Below are positions 1 to 5,322 of a stretch of DNA of 5,322 nucleotides, piece by piece (position 1 is the first letter of the stretch; every line of letters begins with the position of its first letter). The translations under genes were made by a program, and so were the position numbers. Origin of the DNA: an uncultured Porphyromonadaceae bacterium (lineage in GTDB: Bacteria; Bacteroidota; Bacteroidia; Bacteroidales; Muribaculaceae); assembly GCA_905193995.1 (NCBI GenBank), contig CAJJQT010000146.1:1-5322 (forward strand), given 5' to 3'. A model generated the notes under the pieces. It saw only the letters and a program-made list of their open reading frames with translations, made no database searches and had not been told where the DNA came from.

Positions 1-985
1 TCTTGACCAGCGACAGGGGGATGTCGCCCTCATTGCCCGCCGACACCACGATGATGGCCTCCTTTGCCGCCAGGTCGAGGAAGCGGCTCATGGTCGACTG
101 CGCCGAGTGCACGCCGGTGTTGCTGCCCAGCGACAGCGATATCACGCACGGCTGTTTCTTTTCATATACATAATCGAGAATGCGGTCGATGCCTTCGGCA
201 ATGAGACGGTCATACATCGAGCCACAGGCAGCCGCGATATCGGCCTCGTAGGCCACGCCGAGATAGGGATTGTCGACTGTCTCGACCGGCGACAGTTGCG
301 AGTTCTTATACACGGCCGCTTCAAGCTGCCCTGCATAGCCGCCGGCCAGAATACCCATCGTATGGGTGCCGTGGAAAGTGGTGTTGTCGTCGGTCTCGAA
401 CATATAGATGTGGTCGCGGTCGTATTCGACACCGCTCCAGCCGTCGGGTTGAGAATTGTCGACATAGATATGGCCGAGATAGCCGATGCGAGAGCTGCCG
501 TCGCCGTTCTTGAAATTGATGTGGTTCGGGTCCATGCCGCCGTCGAAGATGCCGGTGATGACACCCTTGCCGGTATACGGATGGTCCAGCTCCAGACCGC
601 TGTGAGCCTTGGCTACACCGCCCGAGACTCTCGCGCGGTTAAGTGACGGGCGCCTCAGCTGTGAGATCTCGAGTCGCGCCACGCAGTCAAGGGCTGCCAC
701 CCGTTCGAGATCGGACGTTGCCACCGACGCGAGCGCTATGTCGCCGCGCACGCGCGACACGGCCACTCCCTCGGCCCGCAGATCGTCGGCCGTAGCGCCC
801 GGGGCAAGCGTGATCATCGTCAGTGTGTGTCCTGCGGTCTGTCCGGCGACGGCCTGCGCACGCATAGGCGTGTGCTGCATTGCCTGCTGGCGCCGAAGCG
901 CCATGCGGTCGGCGAGCGACAACTGAGCCTGCATGCCGGCGACTGCAGTCGCGACCAATGTAGCTGTCAGTAGTAGTTTTTTCAT
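1..985 (-). CDS. Secreted subtilisin-family (S8) serine protease, partial (C-terminus beyond left edge)
   Basis: An open frame of 328 codons starts at the ATG at 983-985 and runs off the left edge without a stop. It begins with a Sec signal peptide (MKKLLL, then an Ala/Val-rich core, cleavage near residue 16-20). Residues about 21-125 look like a propeptide region. The peptidase domain opens at about residue 136 (PYTGKGVITGIFDGG) with the candidate catalytic Asp148. The catalytic His is His205 in HGTHTMGILAGG. SLSLG at 283-287 matches the substrate-binding strand, and Asn318 in VVSAGNEG matches the oxyanion-hole Asn. The catalytic Ser (GTSMA-type motif) should lie outside the window. The residue after the Asp is Gly (DGG) where most S8 enzymes have Ser or Thr. 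The likely role is exported or surface proteolysis; the substrate is unknown. It lies downstream of the modular secreted protein gene but behind a terminator, and I found no consensus promoter just upstream. The family assignment is very secure. Confidence 0.95.
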   Translation of the reverse strand, partial: MKKLLLTATLVATAVAGMQAQLSLADRMALRRQQAMQHTPMRAQAVAGQTAGHTLTMITLAPGATADDLRAEGVAVSRVRGDIALASVATSDLERVAALDCVARLEISQLRRPSLNRARVSGGVAKAHSGLELDHPYTGKGVITGIFDGGMDPNHINFKNGDGSSRIGYLGHIYVDNSQPDGWSGVEYDRDHIYMFETDDNTTFHGTHTMGILAGGYAGQLEAAVYKNSQLSPVETVDNPYLGVAYEADIAAACGSMYDRLIAEGIDRILDYVYEKKQPCVISLSLGSNTGVHSAQSTMSRFLDLAAKEAIIVVSAGNEGDIPLSLVK

Positions 986-1038
986 TTTACTTGGTAGTGA
1001 TTGGTTTATGAATCGATAGGTTACGGAAAAAATCGAAA

Positions 1039-1078
1039 AACATGCCGTCACAGGCCACCAGGGCCGCGACGGCATGTT
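1039..1078 (-). terminator. Rho-independent terminator of the modular secreted protein gene
   Basis: A perfect 11-bp inverted repeat pairs AACATGCCGTC (1039-1049) with GACGGCATGTT (1068-1078). The 18-nt loop holds a further GGCC/GGCC pair (1053-1056 with 1062-1065). Read on the minus strand, the stem is followed at once by a T-rich run (TTTCGATTTTTTCC, 1038 downward). The plus-strand side has no T-run, so the terminator works for minus-strand transcription. It lies 43 bp past the stop codon at 1122 and should largely separate that gene from the S8 protease gene. Confidence 0.9.
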
Positions 1079-1121
1079 GATCTGTGTTATCGGTGTCGTC
1101 TCTTGGGAGTCACCGCCCGTT

Positions 1122-2963
1122 TCATTTTACGGTCACCTTCTTGCCGGCGGTGATATAGAGACCGGCAGGCAGATTGCCCATCGTGCTTTTGGTGCCGACC
1201 TTCACGCCCTGCAGGTTGTAGACTGCGGCGTCGGTCTCCGCGTCGGCTTCGATGCCGGCGATATCCGACAGTTCGGTAACTGTGACGGTCGTGTTGCCTT
1301 CGACGATGAACTGGAATGCACCTGCCTCATTGGCTTTCAGTTCCGCGCCGTCGACCTCGACTTTCACGAGCTTGCCCTCGGCCGGAGCGATGTTGACCTG
1401 CGTGCCGGGGAAGTCGGTGAAGCCTGCCTCCCAGTCAGCCACCTCGGTGATGATATTGCGTACTACGCTCACCTGAGGATTGCCGTTGGCTTCGAAGGTG
1501 ACAGTGCAAGGTTCGGGGTTGCTCTTGACAAAAGCCTTGGCCACGTCGCCGTCGTTGAAGTTGTAGGTCCAGTATGTGCCACCCTCGTAGTAGGGAGTCT
1601 TCTGTTCACCATTGACATACAGGCTGCCGACACCTAAAGGTCCGCCTGCCCACGTTATCTCATAGGGATTGAAGCTGTCGGTGAAATTCACGATATTGTA
1701 GCCGTTGTCGATAGTGGCGCTGTTGCGCTCCGAATTCGACAGACGGAAATAGTACATCGCGGCGCTCTTGTCGTCGACCCAGAAGACGAACGACTTGTCC
1801 AGAACAAGTTCCTCGATGATGAAGTTAAGCTCGAAGCCTTCTTCAACGTTGACCGAAGAGTTGGTGATGGCATTGCCCTGGCCGTCGGTCACGGAGACGA
1901 TCTTGTAGGCCGGGTCAACCTTCCATGCCACTACGGCATCCTTCTCGGAAACGCCGATCTCGTTGCGGCCCTTCTGCAGCGTGATGATGTTCTCTTCATT
2001 CTGGTAGCCGTCATAGAGGGTTATGGCCTCAGGAAGCTCGATGTTGATAACACCGTTGATCTTGCCGTAGGGATGAGCCTCGATCTTCACGACTGTATTC
2101 TCTGCGGGCGAGAGCGAAATCGTGCCGTAGAAATACGACAGGTCATAGGGCGCACCGTTGAGGAAGACATTGTCGACCTTGTAGCTCGAATTCAGCTGGA
2201 CCTGAATATTGTCGCCGGCCTGTGCCTCGATCTTATTGTCTGTGACATCGCCCTTGTATGCATAGTTTATGGAGTACGACTGCACCAGGCCCGGGCAGTT
2301 TTCGGCATCGTATTCGAACGTTACCGTCACAGGGATGTCGGGATAATTGGCCTCGACCTCAATATTGCAGCCTTCCGTCAGGGGCACCTCGATGGTATAA
2401 TCGGAAGTGGACACCGCCACGCCGTCGACCTTCACCGAGTAAAGATTGCGCTCGGAAGTGGACATCAGGTAGAGTGATGTTTCCACCTCGGGATTGAACT
2501 TGTAGGTGTTCGTACCCTCGAGCAGATTCAGATTTGCCGAAGTGCCGGCGTACATTGCGGTCACCTTGGTGGGTTCGTCTACCGTCATAGTGAATGAACC
2601 GGTGCGCGATGCTTCAAGATTGATGGTCTTTACAATGAATTTCTTGCCGTCCCAGTCTGAAGCGCTGCCGTAGTAAGATATGTACCAGGTATTGTCATAG
2701 TACGACTGCGGAGTACCGGCATCGTTGGTGATCGACGAGAAAGCGTAGCCGTCGGCCGCGCTGACCTGCAGACTCGAATACATCTCGAGCGTGAAAGTGT
2801 TCTCGCCTTTGGTGACGGCAACGGGGGTAGAATAATCCTTGAGGACGGTCACTGCGGCCGGATCATCGAAGTCGATCGTAAACGATACCGACTCCTGTGC
2901 GCCCGCAGGCATTGCGAACACTGAAGCTAACAGCATCGCAAAAAAGAAGTAAATATGTTTCAT
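1122..2963 (-). CDS. Secreted multi-module protein with C-terminal sorting-type tail, function unknown
   Basis: This gene encodes 613 residues and ends at TGA 1122-1124. I chose the ATG at 2963 because it begins a typical Sec signal peptide (MKHIYFFFAMLLASVFAMPAG, cleavage near AGA-Q at 20-23). An in-frame upstream ATG at 3053 would put 30 odd residues before it and would overlap the likely promoter. The mature part is almost all predicted beta structure and splits into six degenerate modules (about 26-117, 122-207, 211-298, 303-385, 389-481, 485-564). Each has an opening strand, a central G-x-N turn and a Y/V-x-x-V-x-x-x-G hairpin. Residues 581-613 (VYNLQG, LPAGLY, GKK) form the C-terminal tail common on exported Bacteroidales proteins and resembling type IX secretion sorting tails. 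No catalytic motif is visible. A surface-binding or matrix role is possible but is only inference. The general look recalls bacterial Ig-like or InlB-type repeats. Confidence 0.93.
   Translation of the reverse strand: MKHIYFFFAMLLASVFAMPAGAQESVSFTIDFDDPAAVTVLKDYSTPVAVTKGENTFTLEMYSSLQVSAADGYAFSSITNDAGTPQSYYDNTWYISYYGSASDWDGKKFIVKTINLEASRTGSFTMTVDEPTKVTAMYAGTSANLNLLEGTNTYKFNPEVETSLYLMSTSERNLYSVKVDGVAVSTSDYTIEVPLTEGCNIEVEANYPDIPVTVTFEYDAENCPGLVQSYSINYAYKGDVTDNKIEAQAGDNIQVQLNSSYKVDNVFLNGAPYDLSYFYGTISLSPAENTVVKIEAHPYGKINGVINIELPEAITLYDGYQNEENIITLQKGRNEIGVSEKDAVVAWKVDPAYKIVSVTDGQGNAITNSSVNVEEGFELNFIIEELVLDKSFVFWVDDKSAAMYYFRLSNSERNSATIDNGYNIVNFTDSFNPYEITWAGGPLGVGSLYVNGEQKTPYYEGGTYWTYNFNDGDVAKAFVKSNPEPCTVTFEANGNPQVSVVRNIITEVADWEAGFTDFPGTQVNIAPAEGKLVKVEVDGAELKANEAGAFQFIVEGNTTVTVTELSDIAGIEADAETDAAVYNLQGVKVGTKSTMGNLPAGLYITAGKKVTVK
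1125..1232 (-). other. C-terminal sorting-type tail (T9SS-like)
   Basis: This covers residues 578-613 of the modular protein. Key residues are VYNLQG (581-586), V587-K588-V589, LPAGLYI (598-604) and GKK (607-609), ending in VTVK. Such tails recur at the C-termini of secreted Bacteroidales proteins and resemble the Por-secretion-tail family. Whether this organism exports the protein by a type IX system cannot be decided from this window. Confidence 0.75.
1272..2888 (-). repeat. Six degenerate protein modules of about 80-93 residues
   Basis: The modules of the secreted protein span 2613-2888, 2343-2600, 2070-2333, 1809-2057, 1521-1799 and 1272-1511. They can be lined up by four landmarks. First, an opening strand: VSFTIDFDDP, GSFTMTVDEP, VTVTFEYD, GVINIELPE, KSFVFWVDD, CTVTFEANG. 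Second, a G-x-N turn with Gly at 53, 150, 250, 332, 421 and 520 (in the last copy the Asn is Gln). Third, a hairpin such as YSVKVDG, DNVFLNG, KIVSVTDG, GSLYVNG and VKVEVDG. Fourth, a closing strand such as NIEVEAN, VVKIEAH and TVTVTEL. The Gly-to-Gly spacing is 97, 100, 82, 89 and 99 residues. The DNA itself is not repetitive, so the duplications are old. Confidence 0.7.
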
Positions 2964-3022
2964 ATGCACATCTGTTGGAAATAAAACGATACAAATTTTG
3001 TTCTTGAAGCTTTTTCGCAGTG

Positions 3023-3054
3023 CAAAGTAATAACTTTTCGCCGAAACGTACAAA
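3023..3054 (-). promoter_or_regulatory. Bacteroidetes-type promoter for the modular secreted protein gene
   Basis: On the minus strand, a -33 box TTTG (3051-3054) is followed after 20 bp by TTACTTTG (3023-3030). That is one mismatch from the Bacteroides -7 consensus TAnnTTTG. It predicts a transcript start near 3016 and a leader of about 53 nt before the ATG at 2963. The location also argues against the longer start at 3053. Confidence 0.65.
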
Positions 3055-3119
3055 TTTTATTAACGGTTTTTTACCAATCAATACATTTTTCTTCAATTTT
3101 GTAAGCCGGCACATACGAT

Positions 3120-3150
3120 TTTGCACTTTCGCAAAGTTTTCTTACCTTTG
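3120..3150 (+). promoter_or_regulatory. Bacteroidetes-type promoter for the PASTA-rluD operon
   Basis: A -33 box TTTG (3120-3123) and a perfect -7 box TACCTTTG (3143-3150) are separated by 19 bp. This predicts a start near 3157 and a short leader of about 17 nt before the ATG at 3174. The spacer between the boxes also holds a small inverted repeat that overlaps the -33 box, TTTGC (3120-3124) with GCAAA (3131-3135). The two divergent promoters leave an AT-rich stretch (3055-3119) between them. I see no known operator or riboswitch there. Confidence 0.8.
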
Positions 3151-3173
3151 CAGGTCTTAACTACCGTTAGATT

Positions 3174-3821
3174 ATGAAATTTGACTTCAAGACATTCTGG
3201 AACCGTCACCCCGTCTGGTCGGCCCTGATTATTATTGCCGTCAGCACCCTGATTCTGGCACTTATAGCCCTCGGCTTCCTAAATCTGTGGACGCGCCACG
3301 GCGCCGTGGTCACCGTTCCCGAGATCAAGCATATGCCATACGCCGAGGCCGAGGCGATCCTCGAAGACAATGGACTCCACATCGTCATTTCCGACTCTAT
3401 CTACGACAAGAAATTTGCCCCCGGCACCGTAATCGAATGCGTACCCAAGGCCGGACAGGTAGTCAAGGATGGCCGCGACATATACGTTACCATCACCTCG
3501 TTCTCGCCCAAGCACGTCACCATATCCAGCCCGATCGTCAACGTATCTTCGCGCCAGGCCATATCATACCTTTCAGCTCTGGGCATCAACGGCATCCGCC
3601 TCGTCAGCGTTCCGTCGCAGTACCCCGATCTCGTCGAGCGCGCTCTGGTTGGCGGCAAACCCGTCAGCGTAGGTTCGGTAATCTCGGTCGACGCCACCGT
3701 CGTACTGGAAGTCGGCACATACGTCGAGCCCGAGCCCGTGGACGCCGCATCTGACTCACTTCCGGAGGCCGAGCAGGCTGTCGCCGAGGATCTCGGCCAA
3801 TCGCAATATCTCGACATATGA
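3174..3821 (+). CDS. Single-pass membrane protein with two PASTA domains
   Basis: This is a 215-residue protein. A short, positively charged N-terminus (K2, K6, R11) precedes one membrane helix at about 15-38, so the rest should lie in the periplasm. The first PASTA domain (about 45-109) is clear: VTVPEIKHMPYAEAEAIL, then APGTVIECVPKAGQVVKDG and a final strand YVTITSF. The second (about 113-182) is more divergent, with SSRQAISYLSALGI and GKPVSVGSVISV followed by VVLEVGTYV. The tail (about 185-215) is acidic and low in complexity. PASTA domains in other bacteria bind peptidoglycan fragments or beta-lactams, usually on Ser/Thr kinases or penicillin-binding proteins. Here there is no kinase or transpeptidase domain, so a cell-wall sensing or scaffolding role is inference. 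The start directly follows the promoter at 3120-3150. The stop overlaps the next start by ATGA (3818-3821), which suggests translational coupling with the pseudouridine synthase gene. Confidence 0.93.
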   Translation: MKFDFKTFWNRHPVWSALIIIAVSTLILALIALGFLNLWTRHGAVVTVPEIKHMPYAEAEAILEDNGLHIVISDSIYDKKFAPGTVIECVPKAGQVVKDGRDIYVTITSFSPKHVTISSPIVNVSSRQAISYLSALGINGIRLVSVPSQYPDLVERALVGGKPVSVGSVISVDATVVLEVGTYVEPEPVDAASDSLPEAEQAVAEDLGQSQYLDI

Positions 3822-4909
3822 CCGACGACAGCCTTATGCCGGACTGCGAGCCGGACGATATGCCCTCGGCCGACGACAGCCGCGTCGTCATAATCGACGG
3901 CGACAGCGAACGCGAGCTCTACGAGCACTTCCGCTTCGTGGCCGACAAAGGTCAGGAATTGCTTCGGGTCGATAAATTCCTCGTTGCGCGCCTTCAGAAA
4001 TCGTCGCGCAACCGCGTGCAGCAGGCCGCCGAAGCCGGATGCATACTCGTCAACGGCCGCGCCGTCAAAAGCAACTACCGCGTCAAGCCCGACGACATCG
4101 TGCAGGTTGTCATGGACCGTCCCCGCTACGACTTCGAGGTCGTGGCCGAAAACATTCCGCTCGACATCGTCTATGAGGACGACACGGTGCTCGTTGTCAA
4201 CAAGCCCGCCGGTCTGGTCGTGCATCCCGGCCACGGCAACTATTCAGGCACACTCGTCAACGCTCTGGCCTGGCATTTCAAGGACAATCCCGACTACGAC
4301 GTCAAGGACCCGCGCATGGGTCTTGTACACCGCATCGACAAGGACACATCGGGGCTGCTCGTAGTGGCCAAGACACCCGACGCCAAGACCGATCTCGGCC
4401 GTCAGTTCTTCAACAAGACTACGCGTCGCGAGTACGTGGCGGTCGTATGGGGACGGCCTGACCCGCCCGACGGACGCATCGAGGGCAACATCGACCGTGA
4501 CCCGCGCGACCGCCTCCGCATGGCAGTCTTCCCCGAAGGCGACCGAGGCAAGCATGCCGTCACACATTATTATACTGTCGAGAATCTCGGCCACGTCAGC
4601 GTAGTGAAATGCGTGCTCGAGACAGGCCGCACCCATCAGATCCGCGTCCATATGCGGCACATCGGACATCCGCTGTTCAACGATGCCCGCTACGGCGGGG
4701 ATCAGGTACTTCGCGGCGTTCCGTCGGCATCATACAAGGCGTTTGTAAAGAACTGCATGAATCTCTGTCCGCGCCAGGCCTTGCACGCCCGCACACTCGG
4801 CTTCCGGCATCCGGCCACCGGCCAGGAAATGGACTTTTCCGCACCCGTTCCGGCCGACATGGAGGCTATGATCGCCCGCTGGCGGGCATACTCCACTAAG
4901 AATCCCTGA
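3818..4909 (+). CDS. rluD: Large-subunit rRNA pseudouridine synthase, RluA/RluD family
   Basis: This 363-residue cytoplasmic enzyme isomerises specific uridines of 23S rRNA to pseudouridine. An S4 RNA-binding domain spans about 48-100 (LLRVDKFLVARL, then SRNRVQQAAEAGCILVNG). The catalytic domain follows from about 115. VNKPAGLVVHPG is at 127-138. The signature HRIDKDTSGLLVVAKT starts at 171, with catalytic Asp174. RREYVAVVWG and ETGRTHQIRVHMR (268-280) complete the fold. The S4 domain plus this motif set fits RluD better than RluA, which lacks S4. The exact target uridines cannot be read from the sequence. The protein is somewhat longer than E. coli RluD (326 residues), mainly through an acidic N-terminal extension (about 1-40). 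The ATGA overlap with the PASTA gene supports the chosen start; Met7 or Met15 are possible alternatives. It ends 6 bp from the convergent rodA stop, with no terminator between them. Confidence 0.96.
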   Translation: MTDDSLMPDCEPDDMPSADDSRVVIIDGDSERELYEHFRFVADKGQELLRVDKFLVARLQKSSRNRVQQAAEAGCILVNGRAVKSNYRVKPDDIVQVVMDRPRYDFEVVAENIPLDIVYEDDTVLVVNKPAGLVVHPGHGNYSGTLVNALAWHFKDNPDYDVKDPRMGLVHRIDKDTSGLLVVAKTPDAKTDLGRQFFNKTTRREYVAVVWGRPDPPDGRIEGNIDRDPRDRLRMAVFPEGDRGKHAVTHYYTVENLGHVSVVKCVLETGRTHQIRVHMRHIGHPLFNDARYGGDQVLRGVPSASYKAFVKNCMNLCPRQALHARTLGFRHPATGQEMDFSAPVPADMEAMIARWRAYSTKNP

Positions 4910-4915
4910 CAAAAA

Positions 4916-5322
4916 TCAGTCGTAGGCCTTGCGTGAGGCGTCGATGCGCAGCAATATGAACAGCAGCAGCGTGAAGCCCCACAGTGACGACCCGCCGTAG
5001 CTGAAGAACGGCAACGGAATGCCGATCACCGGACACAGGCCGATCACCATGCCTATATTTATGCAGAAGTGGAAGATAAAATACGACGCCACGCAGTAGG
5101 CATAGACACGCCCGAACGGTCGCGGCTGCCGCTCGGCTATCGAAAGGATCTTCAGCACAAGCGCCAGATACAGACCGATGACCACAAGTGAGCCTATGAA
5201 TCCTTCTTCCTCGCCTATGGTGCAGAAGATGAAGTCGGTGTGCTGTTCGGGCACGTATTTCAGCTTGGTCTGCGTGCCGTTGAGGAAGCCTTTGCCTTTG
5301 AGTCCGCCAGAACCGATGGCAA
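4916..5322 (-). CDS. rodA: RodA, SEDS-family peptidoglycan glycosyltransferase, partial (N-terminus beyond right edge)
   Basis: The last 134 residues are visible, about the C-terminal third of a protein near 370 residues in E. coli. RodA polymerises lipid II into glycan strands for cell elongation, working with a class B penicillin-binding protein. The fragment opens with AIGSGGLKGKGFLNGTQTK. It continues with YVPEQHTDFIF, whose Asp (codon 5234-5236) aligns with the catalytic Asp262 of E. coli RodA. Next comes IGEEEGFIGS, then three membrane segments (fragment residues about 40-62, 72-95 and 111-127). The family signature GLCPVIGIPLPFFSYGGSS lies between the last two. The protein ends shortly after the last helix (ASRKAYD, TGA at 4916-4918). 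The GKGFLNGTQ and HTDFIF motifs favour RodA over the division protein FtsW. The frame has no stop up to the window edge, so the gene appears intact as far as it is seen. Confidence 0.96.
   Translation of the reverse strand, partial: AIGSGGLKGKGFLNGTQTKLKYVPEQHTDFIFCTIGEEEGFIGSLVVIGLYLALVLKILSIAERQPRPFGRVYAYCVASYFIFHFCINIGMVIGLCPVIGIPLPFFSYGGSSLWGFTLLLFILLRIDASRKAYD

Noticed and set aside
107..926. Plus-strand open frames of 179 and 105 codons at the left end.
   Set aside because: They are antisense to the S8 protease frame, which carries the Asp, His and Asn motifs in the right order and a signal peptide.
980..1130. An 11-bp direct repeat, TTTCATTTTAC, at 980-990 and 1120-1130, which could look like a target duplication around a small insert.
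   Set aside because: One copy is the start of the S8 gene and the other the end of the modular gene. The interval holds an ordinary terminator and no inverted terminal repeats or transposase remnant, so chance is the simpler explanation.
2964..3053. A longer start for the modular secreted protein, at the ATG at 3053.
   Set aside because: It would bury the signal peptide 30 residues inside the protein and would start upstream of the predicted transcript start.
3401..4234. A 277-codon open frame on the minus strand opposite the PASTA and rluD genes.
   Set aside because: It lies antisense to two clear genes with conserved motifs. The GC-rich codon use of those genes creates long stop-free shadow frames, and the translation has no recognisable domain.
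4874..4887. A short GC-rich hairpin (GCCCG, CTGG, CGGGC) near the end of rluD as a possible shared terminator.
   Set aside because: The stem is only 5 bp, lies within rluD codons, and is not followed by a T-run on either strand.
4916..5254. A separate 112-residue protein starting at a GTG at 5254.
   Set aside because: The frame stays open upstream to the window edge and the residues there continue the RodA match, so the GTG is an internal Val codon.

Overview
The window looks like chromosomal DNA from a gut-type member of the Bacteroidales, with Muribaculaceae as my best guess (inference, no search done). The reasons are these: the genes lack clear Shine-Dalgarno sites; both strands of the main intergenic region carry Bacteroidetes-type promoters (TTTG, about 20 bp, then TAnnTTTG); one secreted protein ends in the YNLQG...LPAGLY...GKK tail typical of this order; and a stand-alone membrane PASTA protein is joined to an RluD-type enzyme. 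Coding DNA is fairly GC-rich and the spacers are AT-rich.

Layout from left to right. (1) 1-985, minus strand: the N-terminal 328 residues of an exported subtilisin-family (S8) protease; its catalytic Ser lies beyond the left edge. (2) 986-1121: a spacer holding a strong rho-independent terminator that reads on the minus strand. (3) 1122-2963, minus strand: a 613-residue secreted protein of unknown function, with six degenerate modules of about 80-93 residues and a C-terminal sorting-type tail. (4) 2964-3173: an AT-rich divergent promoter region. (5) 3174-3821 and 3818-4909, plus strand: a two-gene operon of a single-pass PASTA-domain protein and a large-subunit rRNA pseudouridine synthase (rluD family), overlapping by ATGA. 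(6) 4916-5322, minus strand: the C-terminal third of RodA, the SEDS peptidoglycan polymerase, cut by the right edge and convergent with rluD across only 6 bp.

The right half is housekeeping: cell-wall elongation (RodA, and possibly a peptidoglycan-sensing PASTA protein) and ribosome maturation (RluD). The left half is more accessory in character, with two exported proteins transcribed in the same direction but separated by a terminator. The least understood element is the six-module secreted protein. I see no CRISPR array, tRNA, rRNA, insertion sequence or clear sign of recent transfer.
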